A model generated the notes under the pieces. That model saw only the letters and a program-made list of their open reading frames with translations. It searched no databases and was not told the DNA's origin. The position numbers and the translations under genes were made by a program. DNA of 64,000 bases from Lacticaseibacillus casei DSM 20011 = JCM 1134 = ATCC 393. Lineage in GTDB: Bacteria > Bacillota > Bacilli > Lactobacillales > Lactobacillaceae. Numbering within the stretch: the stretch's first letter is position 1; each line of letters opens with the position of its first letter. Location: contig NZ_AP012544.1 of NCBI RefSeq assembly GCF_000829055.1, forward strand, positions 2,170,001-2,234,000, given 5' to 3'. Positions 46,882-55,424 of the stretch are shown in pieces.

Positions 46882-47444
46882 GCATTTATAAAGCCGACCG
46901 CACCCGGCAATATATTTATATTGCCTTGCTCTGTGCCCAAGGCGTCATTATCGGCTTACTGGAGCGCATGATTCCCTTCCCGCTTGCGTTTGCGCCCGGT
47001 GCCAAACTAGGCTTAGCCAACCTCATCACCATCATCTCACTGTTCACGATGTCCATTTCGGATAGCTTCGTCTTGCTGTGGCTGCGCCTTTTACTCACCA
47101 CTTTGCTAGGCGGAACCCTGTCAACGTTCTTGTACAGCGGGGCCGGGGCACTCCTGTCTTGGCTGGGGATGCTGCTCATCAAACAACTGGGTGAAAAACG
47201 CGTCAGCATGATCGGCATCTCGGCCGCGGGTGGCATTTTGCACAATGTCGGCCAGCTGCTGGTGGCATCGTTGATCGCCCAAAGCTGGACGGTGATGCTC
47301 TACCTGCCGATCCTGGCATTTATGGGCATTCTCGCCGGCATCGCAGTCGGCATTGCGGCTAATTTCCTTTTTGAACACATTGATATCTTACGTCGCCTGC
47401 GCTACGACCGAAGCAAGCGACGTAAAAAAGGAGCGACTTCATGA
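46878..47444 (+). CDS. eetB: EetB, Gx-transporter family membrane protein
   Basis: The 188-residue hydrophobic protein reads FPLAFAPGAKLGLANLITII and ISAAGGILHNVGQLLVASLI, which are Gx-transporter (heptaprenyl diphosphate synthase component I) blocks. It has five to six membrane segments and a basic tail. It overlaps both neighbours by four bases (ATGA), so eetA-eetB-dmkB form a tightly coupled operon. Confidence 0.9.
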   Translation: MSIYKADRTRQYIYIALLCAQGVIIGLLERMIPFPLAFAPGAKLGLANLITIISLFTMSISDSFVLLWLRLLLTTLLGGTLSTFLYSGAGALLSWLGMLLIKQLGEKRVSMIGISAAGGILHNVGQLLVASLIAQSWTVMLYLPILAFMGILAGIAVGIAANFLFEHIDILRRLRYDRSKRRKKGATS

Positions 47445-48418
47445 AAATTCATCCCATGTGGCATGAATACCCGACGTTGGCGCCTGAATTATCCTCAGCA
47501 CTAACGTTAATTGAAAAACAGATTACCACCAACAATACGCCAGTGGCTGAAGCTATCCTGGAAATGATCAACGGCGGCGGCAAGCTGTTGCGTCCAGCCT
47601 ATTGTCTGCTCTTTTCGCGTTTTCAGGATACGGATCGGGAGAAAATGATCGCCTTGGCAGCAGCGATCGAGACCTTGCACACGGCAACGCTTATTCACGA
47701 TGACATCATCGACAAATCGCCAACCCGCCGAAACCAGATCACGATTCAAAAACAATTTGGCCCGGAAACCGCGGTTTATGCCGGCGACTATCTCTTCGTA
47801 GTCTGCTTCAAGCTCCTGGCCCATTACGCCTCCAGCCTCCGCAGCATTCAACAAGACAGCGGTAGCATGGAGAAGATTCTCAAAGGCGAACTGGACCAAA
47901 TGGCCACCCGCTACCAAACCGACATCACCATTGATGACTACCTCAAACAGGTTTCCGGCAAGACCGGTCAGCTTTTTGCCTTAAGCTGCTTTGTCGGGGC
48001 CTACGAAAGCGGCGGTAGTACCAACTTCGCCAAAGCTGCCGAAAAAATCGGCATGGACATCGGCATTGCCTTTCAATTGCTCGATGACATCCTCGACTAC
48101 ACAAGCAGCGGCGACACCCTTGGCAAGCCGGTTTGCGAGGACGTCCGCAGCGGGGTGTATTCTGCTCCGTTAATTCTAGCCATGCAGCGCGATCGCCAAG
48201 CCTTTTTGCCGTTGTTGGCCAAAAAGGACCAAATCGCCGATGCGGAAATGGATACGCTCCGCAATTTGGTCATCCAATATGAAGGTGTCAAGCAAGCCTA
48301 TGCCATGGCCCGACAACATACCGATCAAGCCATCGCCGGTTTAAAGAAGTTGCCGGCCGGACCGGCGCAGGATGATCTGATCCGCTTGACAGGAAGCTTG
48401 CTGAACCGGAAAGCTTAG
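47441..48418 (+). CDS. dmkB: Trans-polyprenyl diphosphate synthase (DmkB)
   Basis: The 325-residue protein has the first Asp-rich motif in LIHDDIIDKSPTRRNQI, the second in FQLLDDILDYTSSGDTLGKP, and the substrate block GGGKLLRPAYCLL. It elongates farnesyl diphosphate to the long chain that DmkA attaches to DHNA. It is the last gene of the eetA-eetB-dmkB operon, followed by a strong terminator. Confidence 0.93.
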   Translation: MKIHPMWHEYPTLAPELSSALTLIEKQITTNNTPVAEAILEMINGGGKLLRPAYCLLFSRFQDTDREKMIALAAAIETLHTATLIHDDIIDKSPTRRNQITIQKQFGPETAVYAGDYLFVVCFKLLAHYASSLRSIQQDSGSMEKILKGELDQMATRYQTDITIDDYLKQVSGKTGQLFALSCFVGAYESGGSTNFAKAAEKIGMDIGIAFQLLDDILDYTSSGDTLGKPVCEDVRSGVYSAPLILAMQRDRQAFLPLLAKKDQIADAEMDTLRNLVIQYEGVKQAYAMARQHTDQAIAGLKKLPAGPAQDDLIRLTGSLLNRKA

Positions 48419-48445
48419 ACATGTTTGATTGAACGCAAAAAAAGA

Positions 48446-48505
48446 AAACCCACGGTACTTTCTCACCATGCCAATTGGCAGATGAGGAAGCGCTGTGGGT
48501 TTTTG
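48446..48505 (+). terminator. Terminator of the eetA-eetB-dmkB operon
   Basis: AAAACCCACGG pairs with the CTGTGGGTTTTT arm about 35 bases later; a T tract follows. The rest of the gap to 48646 shows nothing recognisable. Confidence 0.75.
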
Positions 48506-48646
48506 TTCGAAGCTTCGATCAATCTACTAGTAAGATTGTAACCGGTTAGAACGTTAGGCAATTGGTAACGCAGAGGTAGGCTATCAGGTAGAATTTCGTT
48601 TAGCTAGCAAAGCTTAAGAGACTAACAGCTTTTTCCATGGGAACAT

Positions 48647-48865
48647 TTAAGGCCACAGACCCAAGATTTGACCGATGCCGCTTATGACACAAACAATTCC
48701 TAGACTAATAAGACCAAGCCTCCGTTGTTTGATCATCTCCGGGCGTCTCCGATACTTTAACCAAGCTGCGTCAATAACCCCGAGAATGGTAAACACAATC
48801 ACCATAATTAAGGTGAAAAGGACAATTCTGACGGCGAGGGTAAGTTCATTAGTTTCTTCCTCCAT
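48647..48865 (-). CDS. Small two-helix membrane protein of unknown function
   Basis: The 72-residue frame begins MEEETNELTLAVRIVLFTLI. It has two membrane helices (IVLFTLIMVIVFTILGVI and LGLISLGIVCVISGIGQILG) separated by a strongly basic loop (KYRRRPEMIKQRRLG). No clear ribosome site precedes the ATG and the IS30 copy 2 begins only 68 bases upstream, so its promoter may have been removed or replaced. I do not recognise the family. Small two-helix proteins of this kind are often immunity or regulatory proteins, but nothing here proves it. Confidence 0.6.
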   Translation of the reverse strand: MEEETNELTLAVRIVLFTLIMVIVFTILGVIDAAWLKYRRRPEMIKQRRLGLISLGIVCVISGIGQILGLWP

Positions 48866-48933
48866 GCAAGGCTTAACGTCTCTACAAGTAGGCTACTACA
48901 TGAACTGCAAGAATAGCCAAGTTAAAAATTAAT

Positions 48934-50194
48934 CGCGCATTTTAGAATCAAGTTAGCCACTGTCTCAAAATTTTTTGGACAATAAAAAACATCAAGAACA
49001 GATATCCTGTATCATTGAAGTTCCTACACAAACAATGGAAGAGGATATTGTCTTGATGCAGAAACAGGATAGCACACACCGCCAAAAAGGTCAGCACTTA
49101 ACATCACTCGAGCGCGGAAAAGTGGCCGGATTCCACCAAGCTGGGAAGTCCAATCGTTGGATTGCTGCTGAAATTGGCGTCTGCCCGCAGACCATTAATA
49201 ATGAAATCAAGCGAGGTACAGTAGATCAGGTCAAGAAGAGTAATGGCAAGCGCGTCTACCATCGACAATACCTGCCAGAGGCTGCTCAGGCACGTTACGA
49301 GACTGCACGCTTGAGCTGCCATCGTCCTGACAAGTTCGCCAGCGTACAGGTCTTCTTAGCCTGGTACGTACAGCGAGCTAAGCAGGACAAATGGTCGCCG
49401 GATGCTTCAATCGGCTATGCCAAGCGACACAAGCTGTTTACTCCTGAAGAGCTTGTTTGTGCCTCGACTTTGTACCAGTACATTGACGACCAACGCCTAG
49501 AGATTCGAAATATCGACCTGTTGGAGAAGACTAAGCGGAAGACCTCTCACCAGCACCACACCAAGGCTAAGCGCCTGGCTGGCCGCAGTATCGAGGAACG
49601 GCCTAAGGTCGTTGAACGACGCAGGCAGTTCGGTCACTGGGAGATGGATACCATTGTCGGTAAACGCAATGGCAAGGAGAGCGTCATCTTGACTCTGATT
49701 GAGCGCAAGACCCGTTGCCAACTTCTCCGCTTGATCGAAGGACGAGATGCAGACTCTGTGAGCTATGCATTGCGTGGAATCAAGCGCGAATGGGGAGCTT
49801 GCATCAAGACCATCACAGCCGACAACGGACCCGAGTTCACCGCCTTAAATACTGCTTTTGCTGGGACGGAAACTGAGATCTTCTACGCCCATCCTTACAC
49901 GTCCTGCGACCGTGGCACCAACGAGGCACATAACCGGATGATCCGCCAGGACTTCCCTAAGGGCATGTCCCTAGATGACATTAGCCCTAGTCAAGTGCAG
50001 GCCACGCAAGACCGCTTGAATCAGTTGCCTCGCAAACAACAGGGCTACTGCACACCCCAGCAAAACTTTGAGGCCGAAGCTCGGCGCGTTCGCCGCATGG
50101 CCCAGTAGTCTCTCTAGCGCCACAACTTCTATTTGATAACGGCCTGTTCTGGGATTGTCCTCAACGACTGGCTAACTTGTTCTTGCAATTTACG
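48934..50194 (+). mobile_element. IS30-family insertion sequence, copy 2
   Basis: The 1261-bp element has the same tips as copy 1 (CGCGCATTTTAGAATC on the left; complement of CGTAAATTGCAAGAAC on the right). Unlike copy 1 it has no matching direct repeat: the 13 bases outside are GTTAAAAATTAAT on the left and GTTAACGTTGCTT on the right. Confidence 0.92.
48975..50108 (+). CDS. IS30-family transposase (copy 2)
   Basis: The 377-residue frame is nearly identical to copy 1, with His in AGFHQAG and Met in HWEMDT. The DDE residues (DTIVG, TADNG, GTNEAHN) are intact. Confidence 0.92.
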   Translation: MDNKKHQEQISCIIEVPTQTMEEDIVLMQKQDSTHRQKGQHLTSLERGKVAGFHQAGKSNRWIAAEIGVCPQTINNEIKRGTVDQVKKSNGKRVYHRQYLPEAAQARYETARLSCHRPDKFASVQVFLAWYVQRAKQDKWSPDASIGYAKRHKLFTPEELVCASTLYQYIDDQRLEIRNIDLLEKTKRKTSHQHHTKAKRLAGRSIEERPKVVERRRQFGHWEMDTIVGKRNGKESVILTLIERKTRCQLLRLIEGRDADSVSYALRGIKREWGACIKTITADNGPEFTALNTAFAGTETEIFYAHPYTSCDRGTNEAHNRMIRQDFPKGMSLDDISPSQVQATQDRLNQLPRKQQGYCTPQQNFEAEARRVRRMAQ

Positions 50195-50275
50195 GTTAAC
50201 GTTGCTTATGTGCCATAAAACGTTTGTTATTCTACTCAGTACATTTGATGTTCTTTATACCAGCAATCGCAGATC

Positions 50276-50340
50276 AAAAAAGCACACAGGCTTATACCTA
50301 TACTGAATTACTGCGATATAGGGATAAGACTGTGTACTTC
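50276..50340 (-). terminator. Terminator after the 40-residue membrane protein gene
   Basis: On the minus strand a long stem (AAGTACACAGTCTTATCCCTA against TAGGTATAAGCCTGTGTGCTT, with one or two mismatches) is followed by six T residues. Confidence 0.75.
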
Positions 50341-50358
50341 TTATGAATATAAAATCGT

Positions 50359-50481
50359 TTACTTAAAAATTACCCGTAACAAATCTTGGATAATTGGTAA
50401 AGTTATCAAGCCAACAACAATACCGCCTAGGAAAAGCGAAATATAAACAGCCGTCTTATTGGTTGATCTCTTGTTTTTCAT
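50359..50481 (-). CDS. 40-residue single-helix membrane protein
   Basis: A short frame with an excellent site (GGAGGAGGAAG just before the ATG) encodes MKNKRSTNKTAVYISLFLGG and a second stretch IVVGLITLPIIQDLLRVIFK. That is a basic tail, one membrane helix and a short amphipathic end. The good ribosome site and the terminator after it argue for a real gene. It sits beside the IS30 copy in a region holding a broken export module. The family is not recognised; a peptide or a small toxin-like protein is possible. Confidence 0.6.
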   Translation of the reverse strand: MKNKRSTNKTAVYISLFLGGIVVGLITLPIIQDLLRVIFK

Positions 50482-50583
50482 TCTTCCTCCTCCAACACAG
50501 TAGACACCCCAGACATCCAAAGATCTTGCTTGTTATTGTCAGTCTAACAATTGCATTTCATTTAAACATTCAGTTATAGAAGC

Positions 50584-50632
50584 AAAAAGCAAGGCATCTC
50601 AGCCTTCAAGAAGCTGCATGCCTTGCTTTTAT
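50584..50632 (-). terminator. Terminator after the F420-reductase-like gene
   Basis: AAAAGCAAGGCAT pairs with ATGCCTTGCTTTT, a perfect 13-bp stem flanked by A/T tracts. Confidence 0.85.
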
Positions 50633-50651
50633 ACCAAACTCCCGTCACCTA

Positions 50652-51335
50652 TTAATGACTATGAACTTTCGCCGCTATCCGCTTACCGAACTCGGTCTGA
50701 TCAAAGTGATCGATAATGTTCTTAACCTCGGCGTAACGCAGGCTGGCGCCGAATAGAGGACTGCCCGGCTCGGTCATGATGCCATCTGCCAGATTGTTGT
50801 GGACAACCGTGTCGAAGCCCATTGTATCGACAAAAGCAGCCACTGTGGCGACAGCGTCAGGATCGTTGCCGGTGACGAAAAGTGCCTTCCGTCTCGGGTC
50901 GCCTTTTGGCCGCGCCTCTTCTTGCAGATTGTGGTAACCCATGTGATTGAACGTTTTGACAATTTTGGCATCTTTGAAATAAGCCTGAACCTGTTCGCTG
51001 GAAGTCGTGTCCGGATCTAAGACTTCTTCGCGAATGCCGTCCGTTTCCCACCAGTAGTTCATGGCATCGATGACCAGTTTACCCTTCAGTAAGTCAGCAT
51101 CGATGTTCTTGTAGCGACTAAGTGGAATCGCCAGCAAAATGATATCGCTATTGGCAACGACATCCGCATTCTCTGACGCAATGGCGCCGGGAACTAAGGT
51201 TTTAATGGTTAAGGCGATTTTCTTGACGGATCCCGAACCGGAAAATCGCACTGTGTAGCCGGCATCCAGCGCCAAACCAGCCAGCACGATGCCGACTTTT
51301 CCTGCGCCAATAATACCTACGCGTTGAATGACCAT
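50652..51335 (-). CDS. NADPH-dependent F420 reductase-family oxidoreductase
   Basis: The 227-residue protein begins MVIQRVGIIGAGKVGIVLAG, a nucleotide-binding fold. It continues with the family blocks SDIILLAIPLSRYKNIDADL, KLVIDAMNYWWETDG and VKTFNHMGYHNLQEEARP. Lactobacilli are not known to make F420, so the true hydride partner is probably NAD(P) or flavin. Its ATG overlaps the stop of the broken LLM oxidoreductase gene by one base, forming a two-gene unit. Confidence 0.82.
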   Translation of the reverse strand: MVIQRVGIIGAGKVGIVLAGLALDAGYTVRFSGSGSVKKIALTIKTLVPGAIASENADVVANSDIILLAIPLSRYKNIDADLLKGKLVIDAMNYWWETDGIREEVLDPDTTSSEQVQAYFKDAKIVKTFNHMGYHNLQEEARPKGDPRRKALFVTGNDPDAVATVAAFVDTMGFDTVVHNNLADGIMTEPGSPLFGASLRYAEVKNIIDHFDQTEFGKRIAAKVHSH

Positions 51336-52390
51336 TATTTCACCGCCGCCTTTTCTGCCAAAATTTCTTTAACCCGCGGAATGACTTTCGTACCATACAA
51401 CTCAATCATCCGCTCGCGCTGCGCTGCCGTCTGGTTGCCGGCACCATAGACGAGGTCGAAGCGGCCGAGATCGAGCAGGTCAATTGTTTCGGCCATGCGC
51501 CGCGCAACGGTTTCGGGATTGCCGACGTAGAATGAACCCACCTTGGTTTCGCCGTCAAACTGTTCACGACTCATCGGTGCCCAGCCACGAGTCAACCCAA
51601 TGCGATCAAAGTTGGCTTTGATATTTTTAAACGCTACCTCAACAGCTTCATTCTCGTCATCAGCAATGAACCCATGCGAGTGCACGGCAATTGGGAATTC
51701 CGGCTTGCCGAGTTCTTTAGCAGCTGCGTGATATAGCTCAATATACGGCTTGAACCGGCTGGCTTGCCCGCCAATGATCGCAATGATCACTTTGTAACCG
51801 AACTTAACCGCGCGAATCACAGATTCCGGCGAGCCGCCAATGCCAATATAAGTCTCAAGTTTACCGTTTTCGGTCTTCGGATAGACTTCCTGATTTTTCA
51901 AAGCCGCACGGAACTTGCCCGACCAGGTCACTGCCTTTTCATTGCGCAAGGCGTCGTATAACCCCAATTTCTCATTGAATAGGTCGTCATAATCGGTTAA
52001 GTCATAGCCGAATAAAGGAAAAGACTCGGTGAACGAGCCGCGTCCCAGCATGACCTGCGCCCGCCCATTGGACAACGCATCCAAAGTCGCGAACCGCTAA
52101 TAAACGCGCACAGGATCATCGGAGCTGAGCACGGTGACCGCCGTTGCCAACTTGATCTGCTTGGTCACTGCTGAAATTGCCGCCAAAACCGTTTCCGGAC
52201 TCGAAACACTATAGTCCGGCCGATGATGTTCGCCAACCCCGAAGACCTGAATGCCCAAGTCATCGGCCAGCTCACCTTCGCGCACAATCTGGCGAATGGA
52301 TGCAGCAGCGGTCTGCAAGCTGCCGTCTTCATTTGCCACAATGTCACCAAAAGTTTCAAGCCCAAACTGTAAATGCTCAATGTCTACCAT
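51335..52390 (-). pseudogene. LLM-class flavin-dependent oxidoreductase with an in-frame amber stop
   Basis: From the ATG at 52390 (MVDIEHLQFGLETFGDIVAN) the protein is a luciferase-like monooxygenase (GIQVFGVGEHHRPDYSVSSP, TAVTVLSSDDPVRVY). It stops at a TAG at 52097-52099 and continues in the same frame as RFATLDALSNGRAQVMLGRG to 51335. Relatives read a Gln at that point, so a single CAG-to-TAG change is the simplest explanation. Full length would be 351 residues. The 5' part alone lacks most of the barrel. A TTG-start product of the second part is unlikely to be active. Confidence 0.88.
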
Positions 52391-52410
52391 CGAAAATGCC
52401 TCCCATGCGT

Positions 52411-52446
52411 GTTACTTACTTTTTGTAAGCTAGTAACGACATCATA
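52411..52446 (-). promoter_or_regulatory. Candidate -10 and overlapping operator of the LLM/F420-reductase-like pair
   Basis: On the minus strand TTGCTT (52464-52469), 17 bases and TATGAT (52441-52446) form a promoter. Just downstream, 52411-52437 is a nested palindrome: outer GTTAC/GTAAC and inner CTTAC/GTAAG around a central A run. Its place over the start of transcription suits a repressor of the HxlR or MarR kind. Confidence 0.55.
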
Positions 52447-52772
52447 GAATATTTTGGGCGAGAAAGCAACCAAGAGATTTTATCAGGTCCCCCAATAGCA
52501 ACTTTTGAAAAGTCAAAATATAGCATATCGAATGACACGCTAAATATTACAATTTGAGGCTAAGCTTTATCCCATTTCAAACAGAAAAGACGACGAAATT
52601 GCGGTTCCGCTGTCTTTTCTCCTTAAGTTATTGAAAGATTGTTGATACGACTTAGCTGCCCAGCGATTGGGCTGGCAACGCATTGCTAAACCGAAGAAGC
52701 ACGGCATTAACTCCGCCAAGTTCGTAGTTTTAAACGCGTCCCTGGTGCAAACCAAGCAACTCACCGCGTGGA
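52447..52772. other. Intergenic region with no convincing gene
   Basis: Apart from the -35 of the LLM promoter and a hairpin at 52583-52620, nothing is recognised. A 115-codon minus-strand frame here lacks a ribosome site and family features. Confidence 0.4.
52583..52620 (-). terminator. Probable terminator of the ABC module
   Basis: AGAAAAGAC and GTCTTTTCT form a perfect 9-bp stem; the T-rich arm serves as the tail on the minus strand. Confidence 0.55.
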
Positions 52773-53006
52773 CTACTTGGTTTTGGAAAAATAAATTCTT
52801 CCCAATATGACAGCAATGAGGAGCCATCCAGTCATCTTTAAATACTCGTCCCATATTAAATATCCGTATAGAACGCGATCCATGAGCATGTTGAAAAGAA
52901 TGACGAGTGCCCAAACCGCGACGCCAAACAGAAAAGCCTTACCTTTTTTTGTGATACTTACCACCCCTAATGCGTCTAGCCAAGAGAAACATAACCAACT
53001 TGTCAA
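52773..53006 (-). CDS. Small hydrophobic protein of the ABC module (immunity-like)
   Basis: The 77-residue frame begins at a TTG at 53006, 8 bases after the ATPase stop, with AAAGG upstream. It encodes two membrane helices (AFLFGVAVWALVILFNMLMD and MTGWLLIAVILGRIYFSKTK) with a basic end. A small hydrophobic protein directly after the ATPase is the layout of the immunity gene in circular-bacteriocin loci. The function is inferred from position only, and the start is uncertain. Confidence 0.6.
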   Translation of the reverse strand: MTSWLCFSWLDALGVVSITKKGKAFLFGVAVWALVILFNMLMDRVLYGYLIWDEYLKMTGWLLIAVILGRIYFSKTK

Positions 53007-53013
53007 TCGACCT

Positions 53014-53616
53014 TTACTCGCAGATTTGCACTGGATGATAATCTAATAAATCAGCATTCTGGTTAACATGAGTAACGAAGAGAATAACTGAGCCTTCTGT
53101 AGCCATTTCATTTATCAAGTCTACAATGCATCGCATGCCACTCGTATCAATTCCAGAAAAGAACTCATCAAGCATCAACATTTTGGGCTCTTGAAGCCAA
53201 AACAAAAGAAATGTTAATTTCATAACTGTGCCTAGCGACAGCGCCGACGTTAGTTCGTTGTAATATGCTTCAAGTTTCATCTTTTCCAGTAAATACGGTA
53301 ATTTTGCCAGCCTTTGTCGATTGACTTTATTAAAGGAAATCAAAAAATCCACATGTTCTTTGGCGCTTAAGTTGGGATCCAGTATATTCCCGTCATGAAG
53401 ATAAACGATCTCCTCTCGCATTAAATCAGTGTCGATTACCCCTTCGTTTGGCAATAGGTCAAACGCGAGTAACTTAAGGAGCGTTGTCTTCCCAACCCCG
53501 TTCGACCCCATGATTCTATATATGCTTCCCGAGGAAAAATGCAAAGAAAGGTCTCGAAATAGTACATTATCATCGTAAGAAAAGCTAACGTTCTTTACCC
53601 GAACCTGATTGCCCAT
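53014..53616 (-). CDS. ABC transporter ATP-binding protein
   Basis: The 200-residue protein has Walker A (MGSNGVGKTTLLKLLAF), Walker B (PKMLMLDEFFSGID) and the switch His (ILFVTHVNQ). The signature motif is degenerate, ALSLGTVMK in place of LSGGQ. This short, single-domain form is typical of ATPases partnering an ABC-2-like or bacteriocin-type membrane protein. It overlaps the end of the frame-restored permease gene by about 30 bases and is probably translationally coupled. Confidence 0.88.
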   Translation of the reverse strand: MGNQVRVKNVSFSYDDNVLFRDLSLHFSSGSIYRIMGSNGVGKTTLLKLLAFDLLPNEGVIDTDLMREEIVYLHDGNILDPNLSAKEHVDFLISFNKVNRQRLAKLPYLLEKMKLEAYYNELTSALSLGTVMKLTFLLFWLQEPKMLMLDEFFSGIDTSGMRCIVDLINEMATEGSVILFVTHVNQNADLLDYHPVQICE

Positions 53617-55077
53617 ATCTTCCCCTCTTTATACATAATGAGACTACTGTTAGCAGAATTAAGACACTCAGCGTTGCAATGAGCGACATTGCAGTTTCCA
53701 AAATGATGAATAGTTGTATATTGATTCTGTCGACAACAAGTAGCGTCAACGGCAAGGCGCAACAAAAGCCAAAGAGATACCCTCAATAATCGTTCTGAAA
53801 GATTTTACACGAAGCTGCTCTCTAATTTCAAAAGCATTGGTATCATGATTTCTCGTATATCCCAGTAAACCCGTCAATTGATAAACCACTGCCATTAAGT
53901 AAGAGATACTAAGGGTGGCCAGAATTTGTAATCCCACTTCCAAAAATGAAAGTCCTTTAATCCAGCTGAAAAGTAGGATCAAAAAGACTAAGGGCATTAA
54001 TTTAACGGTAAGGTACACCAGGAAGGAACATAGACACCGACGTACAAGCATCTCTAAGTGATTATTCCAGATAAATATTTGTTTATGAACATTTATTTCA
54101 AAATAACCCGGAAGATTATTAATGGTCGTCTGATACAGAACCATGGTGCTGTAATAAATTGTGATAAACACGACCAACAACGAGTATCTTTCATCTACGC
54201 TGCTCATTAGAAGTGCAAGCCCACTACTGCTGATAAAGTAAAACCATGTGCCAATCTGTCCAGTATCTTTGATCGCTAAGAAAATGGCATTTTTCACTGG
54301 ATCCTTCATGTAAGACCACTTGAAACTGATTGGCTTACGATATTTGTAAAGTCCAAAAAAGACTATCAAAATCAATACTAAAAATAGCACGTACTGCGGT
54401 TCAAAACTGAAAAAGGATGCAGCAGTTAAAATTTTTTCGTTTAAAAAAATTCTTATAAACTCGACGCATAAACTTTTCCCCACACTTGCTGTGAATACAA
54501 ATGCAAAAATAAGTACAAGTATATTCTTTACAAGCTCGTTCCTCAGCCACTTCTCCAATGAAAAGTGCATAAAAGTAATGAGAGCAATGCCCAATCTCGC
54601 CAGAAAAAGACTGCAAGAAAGCCAACGAACGCCGCGAAGATTTTCTATAGTCAGCGTTATAAGAAAGAGCAAAAAAGGTATTCGCGTAATGGAGATAATC
54701 GCTCTTATACAAAATACAGCCTTCAACAGACTTAAGGAAATGCCCGAACGCATTCCGAATCTTATTATCGGTTGATTCAAGGACATAAGACAAAGTGACT
54801 TTAAATCCTGATAATAAATGACGGCATTGGCCGCGACAAGAACTCCAAGTATTTCAGGAACATTTAAAGTGAACCCAGACCACACCATCATAATTTTCTT
54901 GATATCGTCAAGAAGGACTCCTGATATCAAGATTTCTCTAAGAATAATTATTGAAGCGGCCAAGCCGGCTAAGTTGATCATTCCCCAAAACCAAACTGTC
55001 TTTCTAGCGGAGAGTGTATCAACAAAAGGAACACCAGAAAGACCTCTTTTTAACGAAACCGCCAATACTTCAATCAT
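53585..55077 (-). pseudogene. Multi-span membrane component of the ABC module, frameshifted near its end
   Basis: From 55077 (MIEVLAVSLKRGLSGVPFVD) the frame encodes about ten membrane segments over 443 residues and stops at 53746 after GISLAFVAPCR. In another frame the sequence continues at once with LPLTLLVVDRINIQLFIILE and AMSLIATLSVLILLTVVSLC, a clear final membrane region, to a stop at 53585. A net one-base loss around 53755-53764 explains the break. Full length would be about 497 residues. I do not recognise a named family; the size and position fit the large membrane protein of circular-bacteriocin export loci. Confidence 0.72.
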
Positions 55078-55083
55078 TTTAGG

Positions 55084-55424
55084 TCATCTCCAAAACAAGG
55101 GCGTTACAAACGTTTCTAGGCTGGCTGAAATAATGAGTAATATCAGTATGAGCACTATTGTATTTCTAAGTGCCAACCTCTGTGTCCGAGTCTTGAGATT
55201 AATTCGCTGAAATCCTATATTTGCCGCAATCATTAGCGCACCCAGTTCAACTAATCCGTGAATACTTATCAGACCAAGAAAGTACCAGACTTCACCAGTT
55301 GTATAGATATTCAGCGTTAGCAAGAAGGAAATGGACACTGCGTTTGCTAACAATACAATCACTGTTGATACCTTATACAAGAAGAACCCACTTATTAATA
55401 AGAGTGAAACGAAAATATTTTTTA
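55084..55424 (-). pseudogene. SpoIIM/DUF95-like membrane protein, 5' end removed by IS30 copy 3
   Basis: The sequence WYFLGLISIHGLVELGALMI and AANIGFQRIN matches the core of SpoIIM/DUF95 proteins, in which a HG..E motif starts a membrane helix. The frame is open upstream of the TTG at 55380 through KNIFVSLLLISGFFLYKVST up to the element tip at 55424. The protein therefore lost its N-terminal part, about 70-90 residues, when the element arrived or a later rearrangement occurred. Its stop is 7 bases before the permease start. Confidence 0.7.

Noticed and set aside
52567-52914. A 115-codon minus-strand frame as a gene
   Set aside because: No ribosome site, no recognisable domain, and it overlaps the better-supported small membrane gene and a terminator.
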